DNA of 64,000 nt from Beta vulgaris subsp. vulgaris (GCF_026745355.1 NC_079204.1:4149103-4213102), one strand, 5' to 3'. Shown: positions 12,153 to 23,568, numbered from the stretch's first letter. The notes: generated by a model not told the origin, from the sequence alone. Program-made: numbers and translations.

Positions 12153-15100
12153 TCATGTGAGAGAAGCCCCGATCCGGACAGGCTTGAATCTTCCCACAAC
12201 TCTTCGTATGTACTCATATGCAAGCACAAAAATTCCGAAAAGATATATCAAGAAACCGTTCAATTTTTCCAATACTCTATACATGGACGATAGACTGCTC
12301 CTTGTAGCTGACTTTGTAGTGCTCAGCATCCTCAATGGTCCAATCCAATCTGAAAAGGGAGTAAATATTAGATGTGAAAGTAGTTGTTTCTTCCTCACGG
12401 ATAAGTAAGAGTGACTCTATTTGGCTGAATTTTAGCTTGCTAAGTCTTAGTTTCATAGGTCTAGTGGAGACATTTTTGTAATTGTACTCTGCGTAGGAAA
12501 CACAGTACAACAACTTCCCTATCTCATGTTTAGCTAGCTAATATTTAGCCAAATAAGTTTTTTCACAAGTGATATAATGCATAATATTGAATGCGCTTGT
12601 AGCACCTCATGCTAAAACAGAAGGGAGCAAAACTGAGCTCAGGAGCTTCGAGTGTCGGTGAGTGCGTACCTGAGCTCATCTTATCAGGCAAATTTGTCCA
12701 ATCACGTGGGCTTGTCTTGCATTCTGATGCGTTAATTAAGTCAAGAAGCGCGTCATTAACCTGAAATTTCACAACAAAAAAGATACAAGTCTGTTGTTGA
12801 AACTGCCTTGTGAAAATTTGGCAAAATAAACACTGAAGACTTGAAAATCACTTTGAAAGAAAAGGTGACTCTGGCAAAATTAACTTCACCAGGTCACTAA
12901 CCACTTCCAATGGAAGCATTACACTACCTTCCAATCTTCCATACCACAAGAAAAAGGAAATTATCTATGGTAACCCTATATCTTAGACTTTATTTCACAA
13001 TTCACGACATGACAATTATCACCAAGGTTACCATAGATAATTTCCCGAGTGTTTTCAGAGTTGAGAGTTATTCTAGCGATTGTCGAATAAGTGAGGGTCA
13101 TTTTACAGGAAAGTCAAAAGTAAAAGGTCACTCTATAATTTCCCTAAGAAAAATAAAGGTCAATGTAGAATGTGCAAGTGCATGGGTTCTACAGATTTCT
13201 ATGGTTATTATTATAAAGAGAAAAAAAACATTTAAAAACTCATAATTTGACTTTCCAGAGAAAACATTCATACCTCATTAGTCCTTTCATGGCTCACTAG
13301 ATGCCCTCCATGAAGATCCACCATTCTTGCGAAAGGATGCAACTTCTCTGCCAGTCGTTTTGCATGACGGATTTGAGCTACAATGTCATGCCTCCCGTGA
13401 ATGACAGATATGAGGAAACCAGCAGCACGTATTTGTTCTATTTCTGTTCTGGTCATCTTATGTGTCCAACAAGCATTGATCTGACCTTCAAGACCGTAAT
13501 TGGATTGCATCCCAGTTTTTGATATACCTTTGACATATTCCTGCAACAGTAAGCAAAATATGATTTTAACAATTACGCTGGTAATCATAAAGCCTGATAT
13601 AGACATAATTGGAAAAATATAAGTCGCGACATGATTCAAAAGAGCATGCAATTATAAGAATGGGTGAAAAGAGGAATTTTACAAAAACTTACTGAGAAAA
13701 TTTGGATTAGAAAAAATTTAAAGAAAGGAGGGAAACATTAGTCCAAAGTTCCAAACACACACACACACACACAAAAAGAAGAGTTTCTGCATCATTACAT
13801 CCAAACTGATAATAATGTGGTATAGCTTACATAACGCTTACTTGATATAAGATTGCTCGTCTGGTACTCTCTCCAACACACTCAGCAAGATAATCCTGTA
13901 CCCAGAAAAAACATTTGCTTATGAGTATTTGCCAGAACTTGGACATGTATTGGAAAATACGTGACAAGAATGTGAAGCTAAAGCATTTCCTTCCTCTTGT
14001 TGCTACTTGCTAACCAATTCGATCCAAATTTTGCAGCATAAGCGAAGGAGATTAATTTACCTGGCTGTAATGCGTATCCAAGTCCACAGCAGCCCTATCC
14101 TCTGCTGTCTTGGCCAACAAGAAGCGCACAGCAACTGATACAGTTAATCGGTCAAGCTGAAATTGAGAAGTAACAGTGTCATTCAGAATACATAACTCAG
14201 ACTTCATATTGTATTGCCTTTATATTAAAGAAAATTGTTACTGCTGATAAATACTACCTTTTTCAGATTTAGATGTCAAATTATCAGTTCAAGTTACTCT
14301 ATCAACGTGACACTTGATGTAGATGAAGGGAGTAAGAAAAACTAATGCCTAATTGAGCTTGTAACAAAGCCCAAGACTGAATTGCTAATGTTGGTCATTT
14401 AGTTGATTATTCTTTGATATTTATCCTTGGAATAATTTGCTTTATATTCTATTCTTGTAAACAATTCATTAGGTGTCCCCACGTGAGAAGGGTCTCCTAA
14501 TGCTTTTTTCTCCTTGAAAAAAATTGAGCTTGTAACACCCAATTAGTTTGGGGTTATGCTCTCACTTTCACAAAGGATAATAAAAACTACATCTAATGGT
14601 TGAAGTATGATCACAGTACAAAATAAAAAAACTGGCCTTTATTTCATAATTATAGAATCTTCAGAACATGACCTCCTGTGTCAAGTAGTTCAGAAGTTAA
14701 TCGGGTGTTTTAATTTGTATAGTCTCTCTCTTATTCTACCCAAAATCCAGAGAATTTAGAGATGGTGTTTCACACTGACGCTGAGATACACACACCATGA
14801 AGCATAGGTGTCGACCTGTCTCAACAAGATAACATACACAAGTTCTACTATCACAAAATTTGAGGGTCATACATGATACATGCAGAAGTGGGTTTTATAT
14901 TGCTGTATAGTCAGTTCAGGGGCAATCAATCTATTCAACTAAGACTACTTCATGCTAACACATAAACGTCAAACAGAAGTAAAAAAGTTTGCTGACATAA
15001 AACAGAACATAGAATTCATGCCAATGAAGGATCATCCATCCTTCGGGAAGCCTCTTCGGAGTTCGGAGGCCAAGCATAATAGTGCATAGGTCCTATCATG

Positions 15101-17599
15101 CAAAAGTGTCTAAATTGCTAGCCTTACACAAGGCAAACACGCAACAATTTTTTTGGAAAGATAACAGCATGAGGAGTGCTCGACCTTGTATAACCTATGT
15201 TTGCCTGTTCGAAAGGAAGCTCCCAGAGTGAAAGTGTGAAACCATGGGCTCAAACGCCGTACTTCCAAAAGGCTATGAGGATAGACCATTAAACTCTCTT
15301 TTCTGCTTATTCTACTCTGAAATCACTGTAAATTTATAACCTTGATGTCCTAACTAAGTGCAAGCTGTCTTCATTTGTTACTGACCAGATTCAAAGAAGT
15401 GGAACATTATGAAGAAGATTAACTAATCGCTGTCAGGGTAGAAATAAACTCTAATCATTCTATGCAGTAGTGATAACTAATACTAATCATCCTAGAACAG
15501 ACCTAAGCTCAGCTTAGCAATTCAATAAGCACTACCGATCATGAGGATAACAGATGATTTTTAGGTGGAATTGACATGATCCATTACCTTTGGAAGACAT
15601 TGAAACCCTCCTCCAGTTACATTAAGCAAAGCTAAGGATGTTACTCTATCAGGTACTAAAGCTGCCAACTTGCAAGCTATCATACCACCTGTTGCAAGAC
15701 AAAGTAAGTATCAGAACTTCTTCCAAGAGGCCAAAAAGAAGAGAACGAAAAAGGGTTCAATCACAAAAAACACTCCCCAAATATCATGAACTCACCCATT
15801 GAATGTCCACAAACATGAGCTTTCTTCCAACCCAAATGATCCATAAGAGCTATAGCATCTTTTGCCATAATTGTTGTTCTGCACAAACAATAATACTGTG
15901 TCACATATCAACAAGAATAAAATGTCCATGAGTAAAAACCATACTTTAAACTCTAATTGTCATCTTATTAGGGTAATATACAATTAGCTGACCCATTCAA
16001 ATTATTGTCAGCTTGCATAAGCTTATATAACAAACATAGCCATCTTTCCTGACTAGTTCAGCACTAATCAAGAAACATTCGTCAAAGGAATGAATATCTA
16101 ACTCCCATGTTGCAAGTAAAGGTCAACACAGAGTTTACCAATTCAAAATCATATACTCCTAACTAAGATACCCAATAAAAGTGGGTATCAGATATTTTTA
16201 TTCTTCAACATCTCTAACAATCCAATAAAATGGCAGATAAATATTGAGTTCATCAGTACCACACAATTGTAATCACAAACAATCTAGCCGATTCGAACAA
16301 TAGACACACTTCTTTGTATTAAACCTTCTCAACCAAGAATTTAACATCACCAGCTAAGTATCCAAGAATTGTATCGGTCTAAATTCGGGTTCACATCTAT
16401 CCCTCTATATCTCTCCTCCTTAACTAAAATTACAAATTTACAATCACCCACAAACAACAACAAAGAAAAATGCAACAATTTACTAATTCTAGTAAATTAA
16501 TTCAATTAATACAACAAACAGTGATCAACAAAATAATCAATTGAACACTATCACATAAACCAAAAGGTTTTAAATTTCATACAACTTCAATTATGGAAAC
16601 CCACAAAAAAAAAGGTCAATTTCCTTTCAAATGTGGGATCTTTTCATCATCCTAAAGCTAAATTACACACACCCAACAAAAATAAATCAATCAAAAAGTT
16701 AACATTTTTCCCCAAACATTCCAAAATTGACTTCATAAAAATCATTACATATATGACATAATCATAACATTGAACTATACTTCTTCAATTATGAAAATCA
16801 CACAAGAAAAAAGATCAATTTCCTTTCAAATGTGGGATCTTTTCATCATTCTAAAGCTAAATTACACACACCCAACGAAAAAATTCAATCAAAAAGTTCA
16901 CATTTCCCCCCCAAACATTCCAAAATTGACTTCATAAAAATCATAGCATACATGACAATAATCATAACATTGAACTATACTTCTTCAATTATGAAAATCC
17001 CACAAGAAAAAAGATCAATTTCCTTTCAAATGTGGGATCTTTTCATCATCCTAAAGCTAAATTACACACACCCAACAAAAAAAATTCAATCAAAAAGTTC
17101 ACATTTTCCCCCAAACATTCCAAAATTGACTTCATAAAAATCATAACATACATGACATAATCATAACATTGAAACATTATAATAAAACTTACGTATACTC
17201 TGACTTTTTAGTGGGAACGGAGCTCCGACCTACACCTCGGTTATCAAATGCGCAAACTTCCATACACCCATTACCTGCAACCTCATCATCTACCGTTGAT
17301 TTATCATCATTGGGTACATCAGTTCCTGTGAACCCTCTGATCTGAGGTCCCCATGATTCGTGGGTCCCAGCTAAACCTGGTCAAATTAACATGCAAAATT
17401 ATCAAAATTTGGAAAATTTGATATGAACCCAGAAAAATTAAAGGAAATCCCACTTCAAAATGTTGTGAATAAATGAAAGATTAGATTAATCACCAATTAT
17501 GAGAAGAACTTTTATTGGTCCATTGCCGTATGTTCTGTAGAAAATTTTGGTGCCAATTTTGCTGGTGGATTGTTCACCAGAAATGTTGCAATACGGCAT
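12153..17599 (-). CDS. Alpha/beta hydrolase with C-terminal membrane segment (9 exons, 392 aa)
   Basis: Exons on the minus strand: 17599-17494, 17376-17193, 15878-15796, 15688-15588, 14156-14061, 13895-13842, 13540-13274, 12760-12670, 12349-12153. All keep frame (1179 nt with stop). The N-terminus starts MPYCNISGEQSTSKIG. An oxyanion-loop region lies at GLAGTHESWGPQIRGF. The nucleophile elbow is GHSMGG (Ser about 123). The likely acid is Asp about 260 in HGRHD, and the His is about 288 in HGGHLVSHE, so a full catalytic triad is present. Residues ~359-375 (GFLIYLFGIFVLAYEYI) form a hydrophobic helix in a basic context, suggesting membrane anchoring. The substrate cannot be read from sequence. 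Plant relatives are usually annotated only as alpha/beta-hydrolase superfamily proteins. There is no signal of truncation. Introns 2 and 4 are long (1.3-1.4 kb) and hold repeats. Confidence 0.92.
12418..12556. mobile_element. Small foldback element (copy B) in hydrolase intron 8
   Basis: CTATTTGGCTGAATTTTAGC at the left and ATATTTAGCCAAATAAG at the right form an imperfect inverted repeat related to copy A at 11071-11153. It lies between the exons ending at 12670 and starting at 12349, so splicing removes it. Confidence 0.5.
13755..13772. repeat. (AC)n microsatellite
   Basis: Nine AC dinucleotides in the hydrolase intron between exons 6 and 7. Confidence 0.9.
16578..17178. repeat. Triplicated ~200-bp tandem repeat in hydrolase intron 2
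   Basis: Three copies of a 199-200 bp unit start with CTTCAATTATGRAAAYCCAC and contain TTTCAAATGTGGGATCTTTT at about 16625, 16824 and 17024. The copies are nearly identical apart from A-run length and a few substitutions, so the expansion is recent. The array ends about 15 bp from the donor of exon 2 (intron starts at 17192). An apparent plus-strand open frame here is a by-product of the repeats. Confidence 0.92.
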
Positions 17600-18219
17600 C
17601 GTTTTGGTGGGTGCCTAATTTAAGAGAGAGAAAGTGGAAAGAGAAAAATGTTGATTTTTTTTTTTTTTTGTGATTGTTTCATAGAAAGAAAGGAGAGTAA
17701 CGAGCTGAAATGTTGGAGATATATATATAGAACGAGGGAAGATTGGATTTATCTAGTTGGTAATACCACCCTTTATTATTTATATTGCAATTTGAAATTT
17801 ATGAGGATGAAAAAATTGTGGAGTTTTTTATTTCCTAGTTAGACTTATAGAAAAGACAAATATTACATATAAAAAATAGAGGATGTATGAAATTAAGGAA
17901 ATGAATTTAAGATCGATTATTTTGATTTATTCACTAATAATTATGATCATTATTATTATTGATATTTGATAGGTAAAATCATGAAAAGTTGACATTTAAA
18001 GATATACATCGACATTATACTACCCAATAATATTTACACAATAATATATGGAAGTGAAAAAGAATACTCCTTTAATTTCTTCTACACATTTTTTTTGGTA
18101 CATTATAATCTATACAAATACACTGTTTTTTTGGTAATATATCATATCTACTTCTTCATCTTTTTCCACTCATTTTTTTGTCAAGAAAGATAATTGTTCC
18201 GAATATCAACTTCTATGAG
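17600..18219. other. AT-rich upstream region of the hydrolase gene
   Basis: This is the 5' flank and probable promoter of the minus-strand hydrolase. A T-run (about 17653-17668) and a short (TA)n (17722-17728) are visible. I see no other gene or clear element. Confidence 0.5.
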
Positions 18220-18375
18220 ACCACTAGCCTATCGGGCATATCAATTCAGAAGTTGGGTACAATGCTAAAGAACCAAAAAGTAAATACGTCAACATATTAT
18301 TGGGATGAAGATTCAAATCTTAGACCATGCCATGAAATTTGAGATAATACTACATTGAGCTACCACTTCTCCCTC
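18220..18375 (-). mobile_element. tRNA-derived SINE-like sequence
   Basis: Reading the minus strand, GTGGTAGCTCAATGTAGTA fits an RNA polymerase III A box. AAGATTTGAATCTTC follows about 40-50 nt later and fits a degenerate B box. The spacing suits a tRNA-derived promoter, but no mature tRNA can be folded. The 3' boundary is not clear. Confidence 0.45.
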
Positions 18376-18941
18376 ATCCTTTTCCACTTATATCATCGCA
18401 TTTCTAACATTTTAACTCATTTTAATTTTATTTTCTATTTTTTAATTTATCTTTCATATTTTTGACTTCCTCCTAAAACGCTAAAATTTTCTATAAGTAA
18501 AATGAATGAACTAAAAAAGAAATGGATAAAGTGATGGACAAGAATTAGGTTATAAATGACCAGAGGATGCAATGATGCATCATGCAACTCTCAAACCACA
18601 AAGGATATAATATTAGACAAATGTGAATATATTTTTTTGGGCAACAAATAAATGTAAAATTCTGATACACAAAAATTATAAATTATAAATGATAAATGAT
18701 GAACCCGTGTGGAATTTCTGATGTTGCTCCACGTTGCAATGGATAGGTGAATAGGTGGATTAGTGTCACTTGTCACGTCACGTATAGTGGTCTGGTCGGT
18801 CAAATTTGTTTAGCTAGCTGCCCGCCTGCCCCTCTAAATCTATAGGACCCGCGGCTTTGATGCTCACCAGAAAAAATAATGTTGTTTAAATAAATTACAA
18901 ACTAAAATAAAGTTAAGTGAACTTTATTGATTAAGGCTATG

Positions 18942-19878
18942 CAGTGGCGGACCCAGAAATACAGATTTGGGGGTACGGAAGTACAATGAAGACAAACGTA
19001 GGAGAAAAAATTTCCGCAAAAATAGTTTAATACATAAGTCTTACAACCGAAATATCTTAAATATGCATTGTCTTCTAATTTCATTCATTAACCATGATAA
19101 ATAAAAAAGTTTCTTTCATCCTCTCTTTTTCTTTTTCTCTACACCATCATGTTTTCTCTCTCTTCAATTAGTTCCCAATACAAATATTAATTAATATATA
19201 TAATCCAATTACATTTATTTTTTATGGGATCCAATTACACTGATTAATTGTAATTAACTCTTTCAATTGTAACTTAGTAATGAGAAACTTTTACCAATTA
19301 ATTGTAATTAACTCTTTAACTTGTAACTTAGTAATGAGAAACTTTTATTACATAATAATTATAAATGACTAATTTATTACCCTTAAGTAATTAAGATAAT
19401 TGAAATCCATTATAATGAAGTTTTTTCTAAACAAATTAGAATAAAAATAATTAAAATCAAAATTATTTAAAGAAGTGAATGAACTAGGAAGAGAAGAGAA
19501 AACTAAAAATGTAAATAAAGTATAGCAAAATGGGTGTCTACTTGTAGTGAATGAAAAAATATGAATTTTGGTATTTTTTATTATTTTTTCTGAATTACAT
19601 TTTGTGAAATATTAACGTTAATATCATTGAAACTTTTATAGTATATCCATCAAATAAAATTTTTTATATCCAGTAGATAGGCGACAAGTGTCAAGTGCAA
19701 TAAATGTAGCAATGTTTTGTTAGGCTTTTTGTTTCCCCCGCATAAGTGTACACTAGTCACTAGTACAACAGTACAATGAAGTTCATATTTTTTATTTTTT
19801 AAAAAAGCTAATTTATCTTTTTTTTTTTGAGATGGGGATACAGTTGTACCCCCATGTCCCAAGCTGGGTCCGCCAATG
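18942..19878. mobile_element. hAT-type MITE, 937 bp, inserted in the end of a Tourist-like element
   Basis: The termini CAGTGGCGGACCCAG and CTGGGTCCGCCAATG form a 15-bp inverted repeat with one mismatch. The 8-bp duplication AGGCTATG flanks it (18934-18941 and 19879-19886), as expected for hAT. Sub-terminal GGGGGTAC and GTACCCCC words extend the symmetry. No transposase is visible. The duplicated octamer is itself the terminus of the neighbouring Tourist-like element, so the order of insertion is clear. Confidence 0.92.
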
Positions 19879-19879
19879 A

Positions 19880-20229
19880 GGCTATGTTTAGTTCACCTGA
19901 AATTTTCTAATCTGAACTTATCTGATCTGAACTTATTTTTTCTGATCTGATCTGATCTGATCTGAACTGATCTAATAACAAGATCTTATCTTTTAGATTG
20001 TTCTCAATATATAAGAAAAAATATAGTCATGTGGGGTCTTGTTTGATTCGTCTCAATGAGTACTTTATTAATATTCAATTATTATTTTTTACTAATATGT
20101 AATGAAAGATATAGTGATTTTTAAATATAAGCATGATCTGAACTGATCTGATCTGAACTTATTTTTTCTGATCTGATCTGATCTGATTAGATCTGAAATA
20201 AGCAAAAATAAGGTGAACTAAACATAGCC
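19880..20229. mobile_element. Tourist-like (PIF/Harbinger) MITE, 350 bp
   Basis: The terminal inverted repeat GGCTATGTTTAGTTCACCT is perfect over 19 bp (19880-19898 and the reverse complement ending at 20229). The 3-bp target site TAA lies at 20230-20232 and before the displaced left end at 18932-18934. The interior is built from TCTGATCTGAACTGATCTGA-type words near both ends. The 937-bp hAT element split the left terminus, leaving GGCTATG at 18935-18941. Confidence 0.9.
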
Positions 20230-20374
20230 TAATTCATGGTTAGCAATTTGCATGCCTATTAGTGGCAACAAATGCGATTTCCACCACGTGATTATTGATG
20301 TTTAAGGGTCAAATTGTGCTTAAAATAAGATCAGTATCACAGTTCAACAGACAACAAGTCAAGATCGAGCTATA

Positions 20375-20569
20375 CTAATTGGGGTTGGCGTGAGTGGTTA
20401 AGAGTCTATTGCTCCTTAACCAAAGTCTCGATTTCGAGTCTTGTGGGTGAAAAAATTCTAACTGGAATAAATGTTACCTTTTGAGGTACCCATACAAACT
20501 CCCATAGGAAATAATCCACTCGCCGAAGACGATGGGAAATTCCTTGTAGATTGTGGTAGGACCAAAAAC
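20375..20569 (+). mobile_element. tRNA-derived SINE, copy 1
   Basis: The head has an A box in TTGGCGTGAGTGGTTAAG and a B box in GATTTCGAGTCTTG. The body ends GGTAGGACCAAAAAC. A related copy lies at 42111-42299. The flanks share a long direct repeat, ACAAGTCAAG...AGCTATA (20354-20374 and 20568-20584). The 5' copy carries four extra bases. This fits LINE-mediated target-primed insertion. Box A, box B and the A-rich tail identify a SINE, not a functional tRNA. Confidence 0.88.
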
Positions 20570-21371
20570 AAGTCAAGAGCTATAAAGTTGGAACTTGGAA
20601 AATTTTCAGAATACGAAGGTTAAGCATAACTGTAGGTAACTAAGAGCCTAACTATCCATGTATTTTGGGATTATGCAAAATCAACAATGAGGTGGACTAA
20701 GTTATGGAGCAAATTATCCGGTAAGGGTATGCAAAGTGCATCAATCACAAAAAAAAAATTAACAACAAAGTGCATCAATCACAATTTCGAAAATTCCCAC
20801 ACGTATGCAAATATAATAATTAATGTCAACCAAATAAGATTTTAAATATACAACATAGGAATTAGGAAATTAATAATGTAAAAAAATCAAACTCTTTGAA
20901 TACCTGACTGCTGTCGCAGAGGCCGAAGGAGAATTAGAGATGTCCTAACAGCAGTGTGGTGGTCGCCTAGTCGGCTTGGCGGTGGACTATACGCGTGTGG
21001 TGGTCGCTGGACCCCGACGTCGTGAGACGTGAAGCCAGAAGCTTGAACTCTGATACGAAGGGGTGCACTTTTGAATAGCGTGAGTGAGATGAGTATTGGG
21101 AAAGAAAGGAGGGAGAAACTAGAAAGTGATATGTTTAATAAGTTTTCAAAATTAAAAGATTTTAAATTTTTTACGTTGATTTAATTAGAAATCTGAAGGG
21201 AATTGTGCCCCACTCTTAATAATGATAAAGATAAATGTGCAAGTGGTTGACAAGAATACAACCACATGACCCAAAGTTTTCTCTTTTTCGACACTAAATA
21301 TTACTTGCGTCTGGCACATCAACTTTAGTTTTTTGAAAAAGAAAATCCTTTTAAATAACCTTTTTCTATTT
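20570..21371. other. Intergenic stretch with a GC-richer patch
   Basis: Mostly AT-rich unique-looking sequence, with a more GC-rich patch at about 20900-21060 (CAGCAGTGTGGTGGTCGCC and similar). No coding frame of useful length was found. The patch may be the interior of the element whose right end is at 21415. Confidence 0.4.
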
Positions 21372-21415
21372 GGGGGTCACGTGACCCCCCATGCCCTATA
21401 CTGGCTCCGCCAGTG
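21372..21415. mobile_element. Right end of a second hAT-type element, with 18-bp palindrome
   Basis: CTGGCTCCGCCAGTG at 21401-21415 matches the right terminus of the 18942-19878 hAT element (CTGGGTCCGCCAATG). It is preceded, as there, by a run of C after a purine block. Positions 21372-21389 are a perfect palindrome, GGGGGTCACGTGACCCCC, with a CACGTG core. The left end was not found, so the element is truncated or very diverged. Confidence 0.6.
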
Positions 21416-21961
21416 AGTGATTGTAAGGTACTTTTTCTACCCCCTGTGATGCTGTGACAATAAAAAAAAGTTCGATTCTCACAGCTTGTAAGAAGGATCC
21501 CCAATTCCCCCTTCCTACAAGAGAATTCTCATTACCTTTAAAAATAATACACATTAGCAATTGGGTCACTTACATAACTACTTGAAACTTAAACATATAT
21601 GTGGATTAACCCTAAAAGGTTCTCATATTACTAATCTAGAATTTCCAAAAAGAAAAGTTTTTTCTACGTAATACCTTTTGTGTTTTACGAAATTCTACAT
21701 TATACCGGACCTTTTTGAACTTTCCATATTATATCCCTAAATTTTCTACACGTCACACAAAATACCCTAACTAATGGAAAATCATATCCCAAACATTACC
21801 CGGCCTTTCATCTTTGAGGATCATACCCCAAAATGCCAAACCCCATCAACTAACAAGACTCAACAATCATACCTTACATAGTTACATGACTACATCCACA
21901 TGATAAGCGTAACATTAACAAAGTTTAGGCATATCATAACAATAATAAAAGAGAGAGTTCT

Positions 21962-22010
21962 CCTAACCAAACAAAACTCTCTGCTTCGTGAGAGAGTTTG
22001 TTTGGTTAGG
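21962..22010. repeat. Foldback hairpin, 20-bp stem
   Basis: CCTAACCAAACAAAACTCTC on the left pairs with GAGAGTTTGTTTGGTTAGG on the right. The stem has one bulged base and the loop is about 8 nt. A transcript of either strand would form a strong hairpin. Confidence 0.8.
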
Positions 22011-22044
22011 CCCAAACAGTGGGTTTTCTTGCTTGCTTTGTTCC

Positions 22045-22278
22045 CAAACTCTTAATTTGTGCCACCTTAACAACTGACCCACTTATATTTGTGCTACCTT
22101 TAAAAAATTGGCCCGGTGATTTTGCACTCAGATTTATCTCTTCTTGTTCACACTCTCTCCCAAACCCTTAATTTTGTGCCACCTCAACAACTGGCCCACT
22201 TAAATTTGTGCCACCTCAACAAAAATTGGCCCAGTGATTTTGCACTCAGATTTATCTCTTTCTTGTTCACATTCTCTA
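22045..22278. repeat. Tandem duplication, 2 x ~117 bp
   Basis: GTGCCACCTTAACAACTG at about 22060 recurs as GTGCCACCTCAACAACTG at about 22177. Both copies end in TTTTGCACTCAGATTTATCT. The copies differ at roughly one base in ten, so this is older than the triplication at 16.6-17.2 kb. Confidence 0.8.
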
Positions 22279-22664
22279 AATCTGTAGATTTTAGGAATTA
22301 CAGGTACAAAGTCCACCTGCAAATACGAAGGTGATTTCTTCTTCCTCTGATCTAATTTGCTTCATTGCTGTCATCTTGGTGAATTCCTCTTACTCTGTTT
22401 TGATGTTCCTTTCCCAAAATATTGCCATATGTCGGGTAACTTAAATTTATTTGGCTGTTTATTTACCTGTAGATATTGAACAGGAGATAAAAAAAAAAAA
22501 AACTAGATAAAAAAGAAGAAGCAGAAAACTAAAAAAGAAATAATATGATGGTAATGAGCTTTTTCTTGATTTTGTGCGATGCGGAAGAAATAGCAAAGTT
22601 TAGACATATAATTTAAAAAGACTGAGTATAATGTAGAGTCTCGTAAAAAAACGAAAGCATCATA

Positions 22665-22921
22665 CTTCCTCCGTTCTGTTTTAAATGAAATGTTTGCTTT
22701 TTCACGCAACCCAACACGCTTCTTTAATCATTAATATCTTTAGTTGTGCACACGTAAAAAATATAAAAAAGTTATAATTTGATAGTATGCATCGAGACGA
22801 ATCTAACAAGATCCCACTTGACTATGTTTTTCTTTATATAATGGCGATAAATTAGAGTTAAAATTGATCAAAAAATAGTGTCATTTCACACAATGTTTCA
22901 TTTAAAACAGAACGGAAGAAG
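22665..22921. mobile_element. Stowaway MITE, 257 bp
   Basis: CTTCCTCCGTTCTGTTTTAA at the left mirrors TTAAAACAGAACGGAAGAAG at the right, inside TA dinucleotides (22663-22664 and 22922-22923). These are the ends and target site of Stowaway, a Tc1/mariner derivative. It ends 23 bp before the LTR retrotransposon. Confidence 0.93.
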
Positions 22922-22944
22922 TATAAAAATACTAAAAAGAGTCT

Positions 22945-23549
22945 TGTTGTAGCCTAAAAATCAAGGGCTACTAAGATGACATGTGGCATTCGCTTAGGCA
23001 AAGAAAAGTACAAAGGCCTGCAGGTTCTTTGGGCTAAAGTACACTTTTCTGAGGAAAAGGTGTACTGAAAAGCTCTCTTGTGGCCCTAAAATTGTACTTA
23101 GGCCCAATACAAGTGAAGCCTGATTCAGCTAAAGGGTAAATTGTATTGACAAATCAGCATTTGCCACGTGTCACCATATTATTGCTTAGCCAATCAGATG
23201 CTCCCAAATTAGGGTGACATCAAGGCACAGCAGTCATTCCAAACAGTATAAATAGTCATTGAATCAGGGGAAAGGTACGTTTTTCAGGCATAGTACTGTT
23301 ACTCTGTCATAAATTCTTCTCTCTCTCTCTCTACTTTCTCTCTCTAAAAGTTCCTTTACATCCCTGACATCTGACTTAAGCTTCGGAGGGGGAAATACCA
23401 CCCAAACCTCCAGGGTGGGTCCCTTTTGTGCAGGTTGCTGGTCAGGAGTTTGCTTCGGGATTTGAACCAATCATTGTTGCACAAGTCTCCAGTTCTAAGA
23501 ACCATCTTTGGGAGTGTTGATATAATTGCTAGTTTTACACTACATAACA
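22945..23549 (+). repeat. 5' LTR (605 bp)
   Basis: Runs from TGTTGTAGCC to CATAACA and is nearly identical to 28444-29053. It contains the TATA element at 23247-23254, a CT-rich stretch after it, and the purine-rich TTCGGAGGGGGAAATACC segment. Confidence 0.96.
23247..23254 (+). promoter_or_regulatory. TATA box of the 5' LTR
   Basis: TATAAATA in the context AACAGTATAAATAGTCATTG. It lies about 300 bp into the LTR, the expected place for the end of U3. The 3' LTR has the same box at 28746-28753. Confidence 0.7.
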
Positions 23550-23551
23550 TT

Positions 23552-23568
23552 TGGCGCCGTCTGTGGGA
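23552..23568 (+). other. Primer-binding site
   Basis: TGGCGCCGTCTGTGGGA begins three bases after the 5' LTR. The first nine bases fit the 3' end of a tRNA ending ...ACGGCGCCA, as plant tRNA-Asp does; the rest of the match is uncertain. TGGCGCC sites are common in plant Ty3/gypsy elements. Confidence 0.75.

Noticed and set aside
13268..13651. Open frame starting at 13651 as an independent gene
   Set aside because: It is exon 7 of the alpha/beta hydrolase plus the preceding intron sequence.
20381..20460. Possible functional tRNA gene (good A and B boxes)
   Set aside because: The sequence cannot be folded into a complete cloverleaf, continues into a SINE body with an A-rich tail, and has a related copy at 42.1 kb.
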